Source: VXYK01 sp965214565 (GTDB lineage Bacteria > Actinomycetota > Acidimicrobiia > Acidimicrobiales > Aldehydirespiratoraceae). Taken from it: DNA of 64,000 nucleotides. How positions within the stretch are numbered: the first letter of the stretch is position 1; every line of letters starts with the position of its first letter. Under the pieces are notes generated by a model. It made no database searches, was not told where the DNA came from, and saw only the letters and a program-made list of their open reading frames with translations. Made by a program: the position numbers and the translations under genes. The stretch covers positions 3,162,001 through 3,226,000 of the forward strand of contig OZ243951.1 in the NCBI GenBank assembly GCA_965214565.1. Reading direction: 5' to 3'. This document shows, in pieces, positions 6,491 through 15,298 of this stretch.

Positions 6491-9262
6491 TTGAGTTTCT
6501 CACGATCACTGCCGTGTTGTCTGCTTGCCTTTTGCTTGGCGGCTTCACCGGCGTTCGCCCAGGTCGACGGGAACGGCGACTCTGAAGGCGGCGACCCGAA
6601 CCTCGTGGTACTGCACGGAGGTGGTTTCGGGCACGCGGTCGGGCTGAGCCAGTACGGTGCCTACGGACGCGCCCTGGCCGGCCATACCTACGACGAGATT
6701 CTCAGCTTCTACTACGACAGCACAACCCTCGAGCCGATAACCGACTTCAAGGAGTTCGACCCGGACCGAGTTCCCGAAACCGTTGACATCGACATCGGTG
6801 TTCGGGAGCTGATTGCCATTTCCACGCCGCTCGACGAACTCGGTCCCGGAGAGTGGGAGCTGTCGGTCGAAGTCGGCGGCGAGGTGATCGGGGTGAGCAC
6901 CCTGCCGCTCACCACCTACTACGACGGCGCGCGCTGGCACGCCGAATACACCGACAAGTCGATCGGGGTCACAACCGACGTCTGCGACGGTCAGGAACTC
7001 TGTGGGAACACCGTGCTCGAGGTGGCCCATACGATCGGCACCCGCGCGGTGATCGAGGAGTTCGAGGACGGGCCGAACCTCGGCTCATATTTCGGAGGGC
7101 GATACTTCCTGTGGCCTGCCGGCGTGGCGGTGGACGGCAGCACACCCGACGACTGCGGCACGGGACTCGAGTTCTGCATCACCCATTCGCGCCTCAGGCC
7201 AGTGCGGGCGGGCAGTCTCAACGTTCTGGTCGGTGTTCGGGAGGCGATAGCGATCGCCACTCCCCTCGACGAGCTCGGACCGGGAGAATGGGAACTGTCT
7301 GTCGAGGCCGGTGGCGAGGTGATCGGGTTCAGCACCCTGCCGCTCACCACGCACTATGACGGCTCACGCTGGCACGCCGAATACACCGACAAGTCGACCG
7401 GGGTCACCACCGACCTGTGCGACAACGACTCACGCTGCCTGAACACCGCACTCGAGGTTGTTCAGACGGTCGGTATCAGGGCTGTGGTCGAAGAGTACGA
7501 AGACGGTCCGAACCTCGGTTCTTATGCGGGCGCGCGCTACCTGCTGCACCCCGCGGGCGTCTCGCTCAACGGCAGCAACCCCGACCGATGCGGCACCGGT
7601 CTCGAGTTCTGCGTCGTGGTCGCCGAACTCGACATGGAGAAGTACCTCTACGGCCTCCAGGAAGTACCGACGAACTGGCCGCAGGAATCACTCAAGGCAC
7701 AGGCGGTGGCAGCCCGCAGCTATGCAGCAGCCACGATCGTGAACCGTGCCGTCGACAGTGACTGGGTCGACGAACCGTTCAACCTCTACGACACGACCGC
7801 CGACCAGGTGTTCACCGGCTGGGCCAGAGAGTCGGGGTGTTCCTGGCACTCATGGTGCGAAGCAGTGGACGCGACCGCAGGCGAAGTGGTCGTCTATCAG
7901 GCTGAGATCGAGACAGACGAGGGCTCAGATGCCGGGGACGGCACAGAGGACGGATCCCAACAGACCGCCGGGGGGGCCGACCACGAGGCCGTTGTCGTCT
8001 ATGAACCTCGGATCGCTCAAGCCTTCTACTCTTCGAGCAACGGTGGACACACCGCCAAGCCGTCCGACATCTGGACCGGCGGAATCGACCTACCGTTCCT
8101 GATACCCAAACCGGATCCCTTCGACTCAGCAGTTGATCAAGAAACCGGCCGAGCGCACAATCCCAATGCCACCTGGACTCGTTCCTACTCCGTCGCCGAT
8201 CTGACGCGTTGGCTCAACAACTACACGGTCCGTGGCGAAGCGCCGCTCAACATCGCCTCTCTGCGAGGAATCGATATCGCCAATGCCCCCTCGTCGGGGC
8301 ACGTCCTCTTCGCCGAGGTCACCATCCTTGACGCGGACAGGTCGGTGAAGCTCAGCCGCGACGGCGAGCCGTACGGCGCCTGGTTGTTCTATGCGATCCT
8401 GAACGGCTGCACGACTGCTCAAGGCTGCCATCCCCCCATCGGCTCCCAGTTCTCGATCGAATGGCCCGCCGGCTACGTGCCTGAGGAGACTCCAACAGAC
8501 ACGGGTGACGGGACTGAGGAGCCCGACGATCCCGAAGAGCCTGAAGAGCCCGAAGATCCCGACGAACCCGACGAGCCCGAAGATCCCGACGAACCCGAAG
8601 ATCCCGAAGATCCTGAACAGCCCGAAGAGCCCGAAGTACCCGTAGAGCCCACTCCCGAACCGGTACCCGTCTTCGAGTTCAGCGACATATCTCCCGACAA
8701 GTACTTCTACGAGCCGGTCCTCTGGGCGGCCGTCGAGGAGATCTCCTCAGGCGCCGCCCCGCAGCTATTCGGGCCCGACGACCAGATCAGCCGAGCCGAG
8801 TTCGCCGAGATCCTCTGGCGTTTCGAGGGAAGCCCCGTGCCGAACACCCGTGCGAACTTCGAGGACGTCGGCGAGGATGCGACATACCGCGATGCGGTCG
8901 ACCTGCTGGCGGAATACGAAGTGACCACTGGAACCTCGCCCACGACCTTCTCCCCGGACATGACATTGACGAGGGCACAAGCATCCACCTTCCTCTGGCG
9001 CTTCGCCGGAAGACCTGAGCCGAACGTTGACTCAACCTTCGAGGACGTGGCTGAAGGCTCCTACTACAGCGACGCGGTCCGCTGGATGCTCGAGCACGGC
9101 ATCACCACAGGCACCTCAGCGACGACCTTCTCTCCCAACAACCCCCTGACACGAGCAGAAGTAGTCACGTTCATCTGGCGTCTGGCCGGCATCCCCGACG
9201 CATTCGACCCCCGGCTCCTGTCGGACCTTCCCCCCAAGATGCGAATACTCCCCAACCCCTAG
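6491..9262 (+). CDS. secreted SpoIID/LytB-domain protein with duplicated module and three SLH domains
   Basis: A 923-residue exported protein. The start is TTG 6491, giving a signal peptide with hydrophobic core and cleavage after SPAFA; the ATG at 6478 is out of frame. Residues about 37-75 hold the SpoIID element GHAVGLSQYGAYG. A 145-residue unit is then repeated (about 103-247 and 248-382, nucleotide period 435). Next comes the second SpoIID block MEKYLYGLQEVPTNWPQESL, with QAVAARSYA. A Pro/Glu/Asp linker (nt about 8512-8660) leads to three SLH domains (about 727-905). SpoIID proteins are peptidoglycan lytic transglycosylase-like, and SLH domains bind pyruvylated wall glycan, fitting the nearby csaB. 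Confidence 0.88.
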   Translation: MSFSRSLPCCLLAFCLAASPAFAQVDGNGDSEGGDPNLVVLHGGGFGHAVGLSQYGAYGRALAGHTYDEILSFYYDSTTLEPITDFKEFDPDRVPETVDIDIGVRELIAISTPLDELGPGEWELSVEVGGEVIGVSTLPLTTYYDGARWHAEYTDKSIGVTTDVCDGQELCGNTVLEVAHTIGTRAVIEEFEDGPNLGSYFGGRYFLWPAGVAVDGSTPDDCGTGLEFCITHSRLRPVRAGSLNVLVGVREAIAIATPLDELGPGEWELSVEAGGEVIGFSTLPLTTHYDGSRWHAEYTDKSTGVTTDLCDNDSRCLNTALEVVQTVGIRAVVEEYEDGPNLGSYAGARYLLHPAGVSLNGSNPDRCGTGLEFCVVVAELDMEKYLYGLQEVPTNWPQESLKAQAVAARSYAAATIVNRAVDSDWVDEPFNLYDTTADQVFTGWARESGCSWHSWCEAVDATAGEVVVYQAEIETDEGSDAGDGTEDGSQQTAGGADHEAVVVYEPRIAQAFYSSSNGGHTAKPSDIWTGGIDLPFLIPKPDPFDSAVDQETGRAHNPNATWTRSYSVADLTRWLNNYTVRGEAPLNIASLRGIDIANAPSSGHVLFAEVTILDADRSVKLSRDGEPYGAWLFYAILNGCTTAQGCHPPIGSQFSIEWPAGYVPEETPTDTGDGTEEPDDPEEPEEPEDPDEPDEPEDPDEPEDPEDPEQPEEPEVPVEPTPEPVPVFEFSDISPDKYFYEPVLWAAVEEISSGAAPQLFGPDDQISRAEFAEILWRFEGSPVPNTRANFEDVGEDATYRDAVDLLAEYEVTTGTSPTTFSPDMTLTRAQASTFLWRFAGRPEPNVDSTFEDVAEGSYYSDAVRWMLEHGITTGTSATTFSPNNPLTRAEVVTFIWRLAGIPDAFDPRLLSDLPPKMRILPNP
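8512..8660 (+). repeat. in-frame Pro-Glu-Asp repeat (linker)
   Basis: Short repeats built from CCCGAAGAT/CCCGACGAA-type codons encode a roughly 50-residue acidic EPEDPDEP-like spacer between the SpoIID region and the SLH domains. Such linkers are stiff and extended. The antisense frame gives a Ser-Gly repeat that is not a gene. Confidence 0.85.
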
Positions 9263-9283
9263 CCGCTCGGGTAGGTTCGAGCG

Positions 9284-10234
9284 ATGCAGTCTGTGCCCCG
9301 CGCACGCCTCGGGGACCGCCTCTTCGAGGCAGCCGCTAAAACCTTGCGCCGTCTCGGTGAACGACGCGCGCAGCCCCTCAACAGAACCCTGCAGACCCCA
9401 ATCACGATCACAGCAGCGGTCGGAGTGGCCGGGGCGACGGTATGGGCTTGGCAGTCCACCGACCTGACGCTGGCTGAACTCTCCTGGTGGCCCCTGGCAG
9501 TCGCCTTCTTCGTGACGGCTCCAGCGAGCCTCGGTTTGAAGTCAGCGGAATATCAGCTCTCGGCACGGATTGCTTCACAGAAGCCAACGCAGTCCGAGAG
9601 TCTCAGCGTCGCCGTGATCTCATCGACGGCCAATCTGTTGCCGCTGCCCGGATCGATGATCGTCACCGTGCGATCGCTGTCCGTCAACGGCAGCACCTAC
9701 GGTTCAGCACTGTCCGCGGGTGCCGTACCCGGTCTGAGCTGGCTTTCGATAACTGGCATCATCGGTGGAACTGCGATCGCCATCGAGGGGCCGGTGGTGC
9801 TCGGCGCGGTCACCCTTGTCGGGGGTCTGATTGCCGCGATCGCGGCGACCAAGCTCTTCCGAACAACAGCGCCCGAGGAACGATCGGCATGGCTGGCGCC
9901 CTCAATCATCGTCGTCGAGGCAGGCTGGCTGCTCATAAGCGCGCTGAGGCTCGGACTGGCCGTGACCGCGCTCGGCGTCTCAATCAGCCCGACTCAAGCG
10001 GTCGCCCTGTCGGTTGCGGGCGCGCTGACGGTTGCGATCGGCTTCTTCCCCGGGGGTCTGGGACTGCGTGAGGCACTCCTCGCGGGACTCAGCCCGCTCA
10101 TCGGTCTCGAGTTCGACACCGGCGTGCTGCTCGGTTCCGTCGATCGTCTGGTCTGGCTCAGCTTCCTGGCGGTCGCCGGCGGCGTGCTGCTACTGATTCG
10201 ACGAGGATCAGACGACGGCGCAGCCGAACTCTGA
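9284..10234 (+). CDS. lysylphosphatidylglycerol synthase TM region/UPF0104-like membrane protein
   Basis: A 316-residue integral membrane protein with about seven to eight hydrophobic segments. The late motif GFFPGGLGLREALLAGL is the hallmark of the flippase-like region of MprF/AglD (PF03706 family). There is no cytosolic lysyl-transferase domain, so it is not a full MprF. Such stand-alone proteins are often encoded among polyprenyl-linked glycan genes and are thought to act in lipid or lipid-sugar translocation; that role is inferred here. It lies 21 nt after the SpoIID-SLH gene and probably shares its transcript. Confidence 0.78.
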   Translation: MQSVPRARLGDRLFEAAAKTLRRLGERRAQPLNRTLQTPITITAAVGVAGATVWAWQSTDLTLAELSWWPLAVAFFVTAPASLGLKSAEYQLSARIASQKPTQSESLSVAVISSTANLLPLPGSMIVTVRSLSVNGSTYGSALSAGAVPGLSWLSITGIIGGTAIAIEGPVVLGAVTLVGGLIAAIAATKLFRTTAPEERSAWLAPSIIVVEAGWLLISALRLGLAVTALGVSISPTQAVALSVAGALTVAIGFFPGGLGLREALLAGLSPLIGLEFDTGVLLGSVDRLVWLSFLAVAGGVLLLIRRGSDDGAAEL

Positions 10235-10260
10235 GGCGAGGTGCTCTCAGACGACGCGTT

Positions 10261-11097
10261 TCACGTGAGCCGGTCCACGAGTTCGGCCAGAGGCTCTCGG
10301 AAGTCACGGGTTCGCTCAAACCCGGCGGTTCGCAGCGCGGCATTGTCGAGCACCCCGTTGACAGGTCGTGGAGCGGGCCTGACGGGACGCAGGTCAGCGG
10401 TCGAACAGGGGGTGACCCTCGTCGGATCCTCACCCGCTGCCACCGCGACGGCGCGGGCGAACTGAAACCAGGAGACCGCACCCTGATTGGTCGCATGGAA
10501 GATGCCCGAGCGACGCTGAAGCGAGAGCTCCAGAACAATCGGGGCTAGATCGGCAGTGAAGGTCGGGTGTCCGATCTGGTCGTCCACGAACCGCAACGGG
10601 TCGTCTTTCTTGAGAAGGTTCAAGATGGTCTTGACCATGTTGCGCCCGGTCTCTCCGCAGAGCCAGGAGGTGCGAACGATCGTGGCATCGGTACCGGCCT
10701 GGACTTCACCTGCCGCCTTTGACTGTCCATAGACCGAGACCGGCGACGGACTGTCCAGTTCGGTGTAGGGACCGCTCTTGGTGCCGTCGAACACATGGTC
10801 TGTCGAGATCGTGGTGAAATGCGCACCGATCTCGCGGGCACCCTCCGCGAGGATCCGAACAGCTGTTGCATTGGCCAGGAACGCGTGGTCGACATCGGTC
10901 TCAGCGCGGTCGACGCCGGTGAACGCTGCGCAGTTGATGACGAGGTCCGGCTTCGTCTGTCGCAGGGCGCCCACGACACTGCCACTGTCGGTGATGTCGA
11001 CTTCGCTGCGGCCAGGCGCAATCGCCTGGTGGCCGTCGAGCACACGTACCAGATCTGTGCCGAGTTGCCCACCGGCCCCCGTCACGAAGATCTTCAT
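10261..11097 (-). CDS. rmlD: dTDP-4-dehydrorhamnose reductase
   Basis: Last step of dTDP-L-rhamnose synthesis: NAD(P)H reduction of dTDP-4-dehydro-L-rhamnose. The 278 residues start at MKIFVTGAGGQLGTDL (Rossmann motif GxxGxxG). Catalytic features are STDHVFDG and YGQSKAAGE (YxxxK). The region FVDDQIGHPTF is typical of RmlD. The start at 11097 overlaps the rmlB stop by 4 nt (ATGA), so translation is coupled and the longer frame upstream is rejected. Gene order on this strand is rmlA, rmlC, rmlB, rmlD. Confidence 0.95.
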   Translation of the reverse strand: MKIFVTGAGGQLGTDLVRVLDGHQAIAPGRSEVDITDSGSVVGALRQTKPDLVINCAAFTGVDRAETDVDHAFLANATAVRILAEGAREIGAHFTTISTDHVFDGTKSGPYTELDSPSPVSVYGQSKAAGEVQAGTDATIVRTSWLCGETGRNMVKTILNLLKKDDPLRFVDDQIGHPTFTADLAPIVLELSLQRRSGIFHATNQGAVSWFQFARAVAVAAGEDPTRVTPCSTADLRPVRPAPRPVNGVLDNAALRTAGFERTRDFREPLAELVDRLT

Positions 11098-12062
11098 GCT
11101 CGGAGACCCGGCCTGTCCTTCAGCGGCTCCCACCAGTGGCGGTTCGTCGAGTACCACTCCACCGTCTTCTCCAAGCCGACAGTGAAGTCCTGTGCCGGTG
11201 CCCATCCGAGGGAGCGCAGCTTGGCGCAGTCGAGTGAGTAGCGCCGATCGTGCCCCGGCCGGTCCGGTACATGGGTGACGGCTGATTCATCACGTCCACA
11301 CAGGCCTAGCAGACGTTCGGTCAACTCACGGTTGGTGATCTCGTTGCCGGCGCCGATGTTGTAGATCTCTCCGCTGCTTCCAGTGCTCAAGAGAGTGTCG
11401 ATTGCCGTGCAGTGGTCGGCCACATGGAGCCAGTCGCGAACGTTGAGTCCATCGCCGTACAGGGGCACGCAGGCCCCGTCGACAAGGTTCGTCGCGAACA
11501 GGGGGATCACCTTCTCGGGGAACTGGTAGGGGCCGTAATTGTTCGATGCGCGGGTGACTATGACGGGCAGGTCGTGGGTGCTGAAGTAACTGAGGGCGAT
11601 AAGGTCTGAGGCTGCTTTGGAAGCCGAATACGGAGAGCGGGGAGCGACCGTGTCCGTCTCCACCGAAGAGCCCTGCTCAACCGAACCATAGACCTCATCG
11701 GTCGAGACATGCACGAACCGCTCGACGCCGATTTGACGAGCAACGTCGCACAACACGTTGGTGCCGAAACAGTTGGTGTGGACGAACGCGTCGGCACCTG
11801 CGATCGAGCGGTCGACGTGTGATTCAGCAGCAAAGTGCACAACCTGGTCGCAGCCCGCCATCGCGGAGCTGACCGCGGCGCGGTCAGTGATGTCGCCGTG
11901 GACGAACACGGCCCGGTCGCCGAGAAGGTCCTTGATCGAGTCCAGGTTTCCGGCGTAGGTCAAGGCGTCGAAGGCGACCGCCGTGTGATCACTCGTCGCC
12001 AACAGATGGCGCAGATAGTTGCTGCCGATGAACCCCGCCGCCCCCGTGATGAACAGTCTCAT
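11094..12062 (-). CDS. rmlB: dTDP-glucose 4,6-dehydratase
   Basis: Converts dTDP-glucose to dTDP-4-dehydro-6-deoxyglucose with bound NAD+. It has 322 residues from ATG 12062 (MRLFITGAAGFIGSNY). Motifs are the NAD loop GAAGFIGS, HFAAESHVDRSI, the active-site STDEVYGS and YSASKAASD. RASNNYGPYQFPEKVIP is strongly family specific. The first eight residues of a longer frame (start 12086) are not needed. It follows rmlC after 13 nt and overlaps rmlD by 4 nt. Confidence 0.96.
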   Translation of the reverse strand: MRLFITGAAGFIGSNYLRHLLATSDHTAVAFDALTYAGNLDSIKDLLGDRAVFVHGDITDRAAVSSAMAGCDQVVHFAAESHVDRSIAGADAFVHTNCFGTNVLCDVARQIGVERFVHVSTDEVYGSVEQGSSVETDTVAPRSPYSASKAASDLIALSYFSTHDLPVIVTRASNNYGPYQFPEKVIPLFATNLVDGACVPLYGDGLNVRDWLHVADHCTAIDTLLSTGSSGEIYNIGAGNEITNRELTERLLGLCGRDESAVTHVPDRPGHDRRYSLDCAKLRSLGWAPAQDFTVGLEKTVEWYSTNRHWWEPLKDRPGLRA

Positions 12063-12075
12063 GGCAAGCAGCTTC

Positions 12076-12645
12076 CTAGGTGGCACGAAGTTGGTAGTGG
12101 GGTCGCCGGTTCGCCGGCAGATCGCGGCGCAGTGGATTGTTCTGGTCCCGCTGCGACAGGATTGGGTCGCTGAGGCCCCAGTCGGCTGCGATCTCGGGGT
12201 CGTCCCAACGCACGCCGAGCTCGTCGGCGGGGTTGTAGTAGGCGTCGACGAGGTAGTTGAGCGTGCAGTCGCTCAAGGCCGCGAACCCATGGGCCACCCC
12301 GGGCGGGATGTAGATCCCGTCGTGGCAGTGCGAGCCGTCGGGGCGCGTCCCCAGGTCATAGTCGAATGTGGCTCCGTCAGTCGGGCTCCCCTCTCTGAGA
12401 TCGTGCAGCACCACGCGGATGTGCCCGAACGGCACGTACCAGTAGTCGCTCTGGTGCAGGTGGTAGTGGAGCCCCACCAGTGTCCGGGCCCTTCGGTCGC
12501 TGCGATTGGCTTGAATCATCTCCCGTTGGCCGTTGAACCACGAACGCCGATACGTCTCGAGGAAAGCACCCCGCTTATCCTCGAGTATCTCAGGACGCAC
12601 CACGAAGACCCCTTCGATGCTGTCTGCCGGAGTGATCGAGGCCAT
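12076..12645 (-). CDS. rmlC: dTDP-4-dehydrorhamnose 3,5-epimerase
   Basis: A cupin-fold epimerase acting between RmlB and RmlD. The 189 residues start at MASITPADSIEGVFVV (ATG 12645). Recognisable parts are EDKRGAFLETYR, the catalytic-His strand LVGLHYHL, and YIPPGVAHGFAALSD. The usual QxNxSxS-type segment reads IQANRSDRRARTLVGLHYH. It is slightly divergent in its second half, with a WGLSDPILSQRDQNNP end like other RmlC proteins. Part of the four-gene rhamnose block. Confidence 0.93.
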   Translation of the reverse strand: MASITPADSIEGVFVVRPEILEDKRGAFLETYRRSWFNGQREMIQANRSDRRARTLVGLHYHLHQSDYWYVPFGHIRVVLHDLREGSPTDGATFDYDLGTRPDGSHCHDGIYIPPGVAHGFAALSDCTLNYLVDAYYNPADELGVRWDDPEIAADWGLSDPILSQRDQNNPLRRDLPANRRPHYQLRAT

Positions 12646-12677
12646 AGGAGTATCCAAGCACCTGCGAGACGGCGCGG

Positions 12678-13793
12678 CTATCCGATCTCGACTCGGCAAT
12701 GGTCGCCGACCATCACGCTCAGGCATGTCGGGACGCGGCCCTCGTCGCTGTGCGCCGATCTCGAAAGGACGGTGTCTCGGCCGACGAGCGAGTCGGTGAG
12801 CCGGACGATGTCGGTGACCGTGCTGCGCCGCAGCACCACCGAGTTGTCGATCTCGCTGCCACTGATCCGACAGTCGACCGCTATCGACACGTAGGGGCCG
12901 ATCTCGCTGCTCTCGATGGTGGTGCCGCTGCCGATGATCGCCGGTCCTCGCACGGTTGAGTTGATGACTTTCGCTCCCGCTTCGAGGACCACTTGGCCCT
13001 CGATGCTCGACTCGCCGGAGACGTCGCCGTCGACGCGGCGGTTGAAGGTGTCCAGAACCAGTCGGTTGCACTCCAACAGCGGATCCTTTTTGCCGGTATC
13101 GATCCACCAGCCGCTGAGCACCTCATGATCCACCCGGTGACCCTCATTGATGATCCAGTCGATGGCGTCGGTGATCTCAAGCTCACCCCGTGCGGACGGC
13201 TCGATGTTCGCCACTGCGGTGTGGATCGTGTGGTCGAACAGGTAGACGCCGACCAGAGCGAGGTTCGAGGGGGGCTGCTCCGGCTTCTCGACGAGCTGCA
13301 CGACCCGACCGTCCTGCGCGATCTCGGCGACACCGAAGGAACCAGGGTCAGACACCTCTGCCAGGAGAATCTGAGCGGCAGGTGGTTCGGAGCCCTCGGC
13401 TGTCTCACAGGCCGCCCGTTCGTAGACGAACCTCTCGACGAATGCCGACAGACCGGCTTCGAGCATGTTGTCCCCGAGGTACATGACGAATTCTTCGTCA
13501 CCGAGGAAGTCACGGGCGACACGCACACAGTCAGCCAACCCGAGTGGTTCGGGCTGGGTGATCCAGGTGACACGCACCCCGAATTGCGAACCGTCACCTA
13601 CTGCCTGCCTGATCTCCTCGCCGGTCGTCGGGGCGATGACGATGCCTATGTCGGTGATCCCGGCCGACGCCATCTCCTCTATGCCGTAGAACAGGATTGG
13701 TTTGTTGGCGATGGGAACCAGCTGCTTGGCGCTCGTGTGGGTGATCGGGCGCAGGCGCTTGCCGGCTCCGCCGCTGAGAATCAAGCCTTTCAT
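12678..13793 (-). CDS. rmlA: glucose-1-phosphate thymidylyltransferase, long form
   Basis: Makes dTDP-glucose from glucose-1-phosphate and dTTP. The nucleotidyltransferase signature is LILSGGAGKRLRPITHTSAK at the N-terminus, with YLGDNML carrying the metal-binding Asp, and the sugar-binding EKPEQPPSNLALVGVY. At 371 residues it is the long StrD-like type: after about residue 240 come hexapeptide-repeat turns (AIIGSGTTIESSEIGPYVSI) that form a left-handed beta-helix, absent from the 290-residue RmlA. It is the first gene of the rhamnose block on this strand, with 32 nt to rmlC. Confidence 0.93.
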   Translation of the reverse strand: MKGLILSGGAGKRLRPITHTSAKQLVPIANKPILFYGIEEMASAGITDIGIVIAPTTGEEIRQAVGDGSQFGVRVTWITQPEPLGLADCVRVARDFLGDEEFVMYLGDNMLEAGLSAFVERFVYERAACETAEGSEPPAAQILLAEVSDPGSFGVAEIAQDGRVVQLVEKPEQPPSNLALVGVYLFDHTIHTAVANIEPSARGELEITDAIDWIINEGHRVDHEVLSGWWIDTGKKDPLLECNRLVLDTFNRRVDGDVSGESSIEGQVVLEAGAKVINSTVRGPAIIGSGTTIESSEIGPYVSIAVDCRISGSEIDNSVVLRRSTVTDIVRLTDSLVGRDTVLSRSAHSDEGRVPTCLSVMVGDHCRVEIG

Positions 13794-13879
13794 GCGCTGA
13801 TTGCCTGGAGATGGCCCACACCCGCATCGTACCGGTCACCCTCGGTGCTGCGATACCCGCCCGCTCAGCACTCAGCGGA

Positions 13880-15193
13880 TCACCGAAGGTCCGAGTTGTC
13901 GGTGTCTGATTCGGGAAGGCGACCTGCACGGGCATGCAATGCGTACTCGTAACGCAGCAACCCTGCGGTGACGACCGCTCCAGAGGTGACGGCGGTGACC
14001 AGCGCCACCTCGACCTGCAGGAACGGCTCATTGGCGAAGAGGAGCCCCACCGGGAACATCGCCACGCCAACCACGTAGCCGATCACCGCAAGACGAGTGT
14101 GGTCGAGTGCAACGAGCCCCAGTGACAGCGACAACAGGACCATGAGTCCGCCTCCGCTGACCGAGAGCAGAGCCATGTCCAACGAACCGATCTCGTCGCC
14201 GAACAGGAAGTTCACCAGCCAGGGGCCGACGAGGGCCATCACCACCACCGTCAGCGCTGCGACACCGACCACAGCAGCCACCAGCCGAAGCTGAAGGTTT
14301 CGGAATCCGTTGAGATCATCGTCGCTGGCGAGGCTGGCCAGGTTGGGCAGCAGCGCCGCACGAACCGCCTGGAAGAAGAACAGCGGGACCCTCGAGATGA
14401 TCAATCCGTTGAGAAACACGCCAGGTACCTCCTCGCCCAGATCCTTGCCGATGATCTCCAAGGCGACGGGACCGACGTTGAGCAGGAAAGCCTCCGACAA
14501 CGAAGCAACCAACAGCCACCCCAGCGCGGGTGTCACCTCACTCAACGGAGCTGGCGGTCCCGGATTGACGAACGGCCGAAGTGACCAGATCGCCACGACT
14601 GCGGCCACCGCGAAGGCGACTGCGATGGCTGTGGCATAGGCCCCCACAGCCTCGACTCCGACAATCGCGAGTGCAGCGGCCAACAAGAATCTGGTACTGC
14701 CCTCCGCGGCGAAATACGACCTGTAGCGATTGAACTCGTGCCGACCCGATAGCACACCTCGAACACATTCGGCGCCCATGAAGCACGCCAGCGACAACAT
14801 CAGCGCAACCAGCAGCGAGATCTTGTGATCGAGCAGTCCGTCGAGGCCCAACGGCCAGGCCGCCACGACCGCGGCCTCGACAAGCAGCAGTTGCACAAGG
14901 CCGATGCGGGTCGCCTGTCGAAGAACCGGTGCGCTGCCTTCGTTGCGGCTTGCACGGTTCGCGGTGGCGCGCGCGATCTCCTGCTCGAGTGGTTGGAACA
15001 GGCCCGGACCGAGGATGTAGACCAGCCCCCAGAGAACGGCCAGACCCCCGTAGGCCGCATCGCCGAGCGCTCGTCGGGCGACTACCAGAAATGCGTAGGT
15101 GGCGATCCCGTTGACCACCAGGCCGACACCGATGGCTGTTGTACCTTCGGGGAGTGGGCTGCGGTCCCGGAGGCTCGCAAAGAATTTACGGAT
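13880..15193 (-). CDS. Wzx/MATE-like polysaccharide flippase, probable AUC start
   Basis: A multi-spanning protein with about 12 hydrophobic segments, of the polysaccharide/lipid flippase type, likely moving lipid-linked sugar units across the membrane. A GTG at 15118 would start it inside the first membrane segment. The open frame continues upstream with a sensible cytoplasmic lead (RKFFASLRDRSPLPEG) to a TGA at 15209-15211. No ATG, GTG or TTG lies in that stretch. An ATC codon at 15191-15193 is preceded at 6 nt by AGGAG, so I place the start there (437 residues). A mutated ATG would look the same. Confidence 0.8.
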   Translation of the reverse strand: MRKFFASLRDRSPLPEGTTAIGVGLVVNGIATYAFLVVARRALGDAAYGGLAVLWGLVYILGPGLFQPLEQEIARATANRASRNEGSAPVLRQATRIGLVQLLLVEAAVVAAWPLGLDGLLDHKISLLVALMLSLACFMGAECVRGVLSGRHEFNRYRSYFAAEGSTRFLLAAALAIVGVEAVGAYATAIAVAFAVAAVVAIWSLRPFVNPGPPAPLSEVTPALGWLLVASLSEAFLLNVGPVALEIIGKDLGEEVPGVFLNGLIISRVPLFFFQAVRAALLPNLASLASDDDLNGFRNLQLRLVAAVVGVAALTVVVMALVGPWLVNFLFGDEIGSLDMALLSVSGGGLMVLLSLSLGLVALDHTRLAVIGYVVGVAMFPVGLLFANEPFLQVEVALVTAVTSGAVVTAGLLRYEYALHARAGRLPESDTDNSDLR

Positions 15194-15298
15194 GGGACGC
15201 TCCTGAACTCATTCACGCGCGGTACAAAGTAGAAGCGTACCTGCGCGTCCCGTTGAGGTCGAACACGGGGTTCGATCAGCGCCGTTCAGCCGATCCTG

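Noticed and set aside
6478..6590. ATG at 6478 as the start of the SpoIID-SLH protein
   Set aside because: It is in another frame and stops after about 35 codons. TTG 6491 gives a proper signal peptide in the right frame.
8473..8700. Ser-Gly repeat protein on the minus strand
   Set aside because: It is the antisense reading of the Pro-Glu-Asp linker in the SLH protein.
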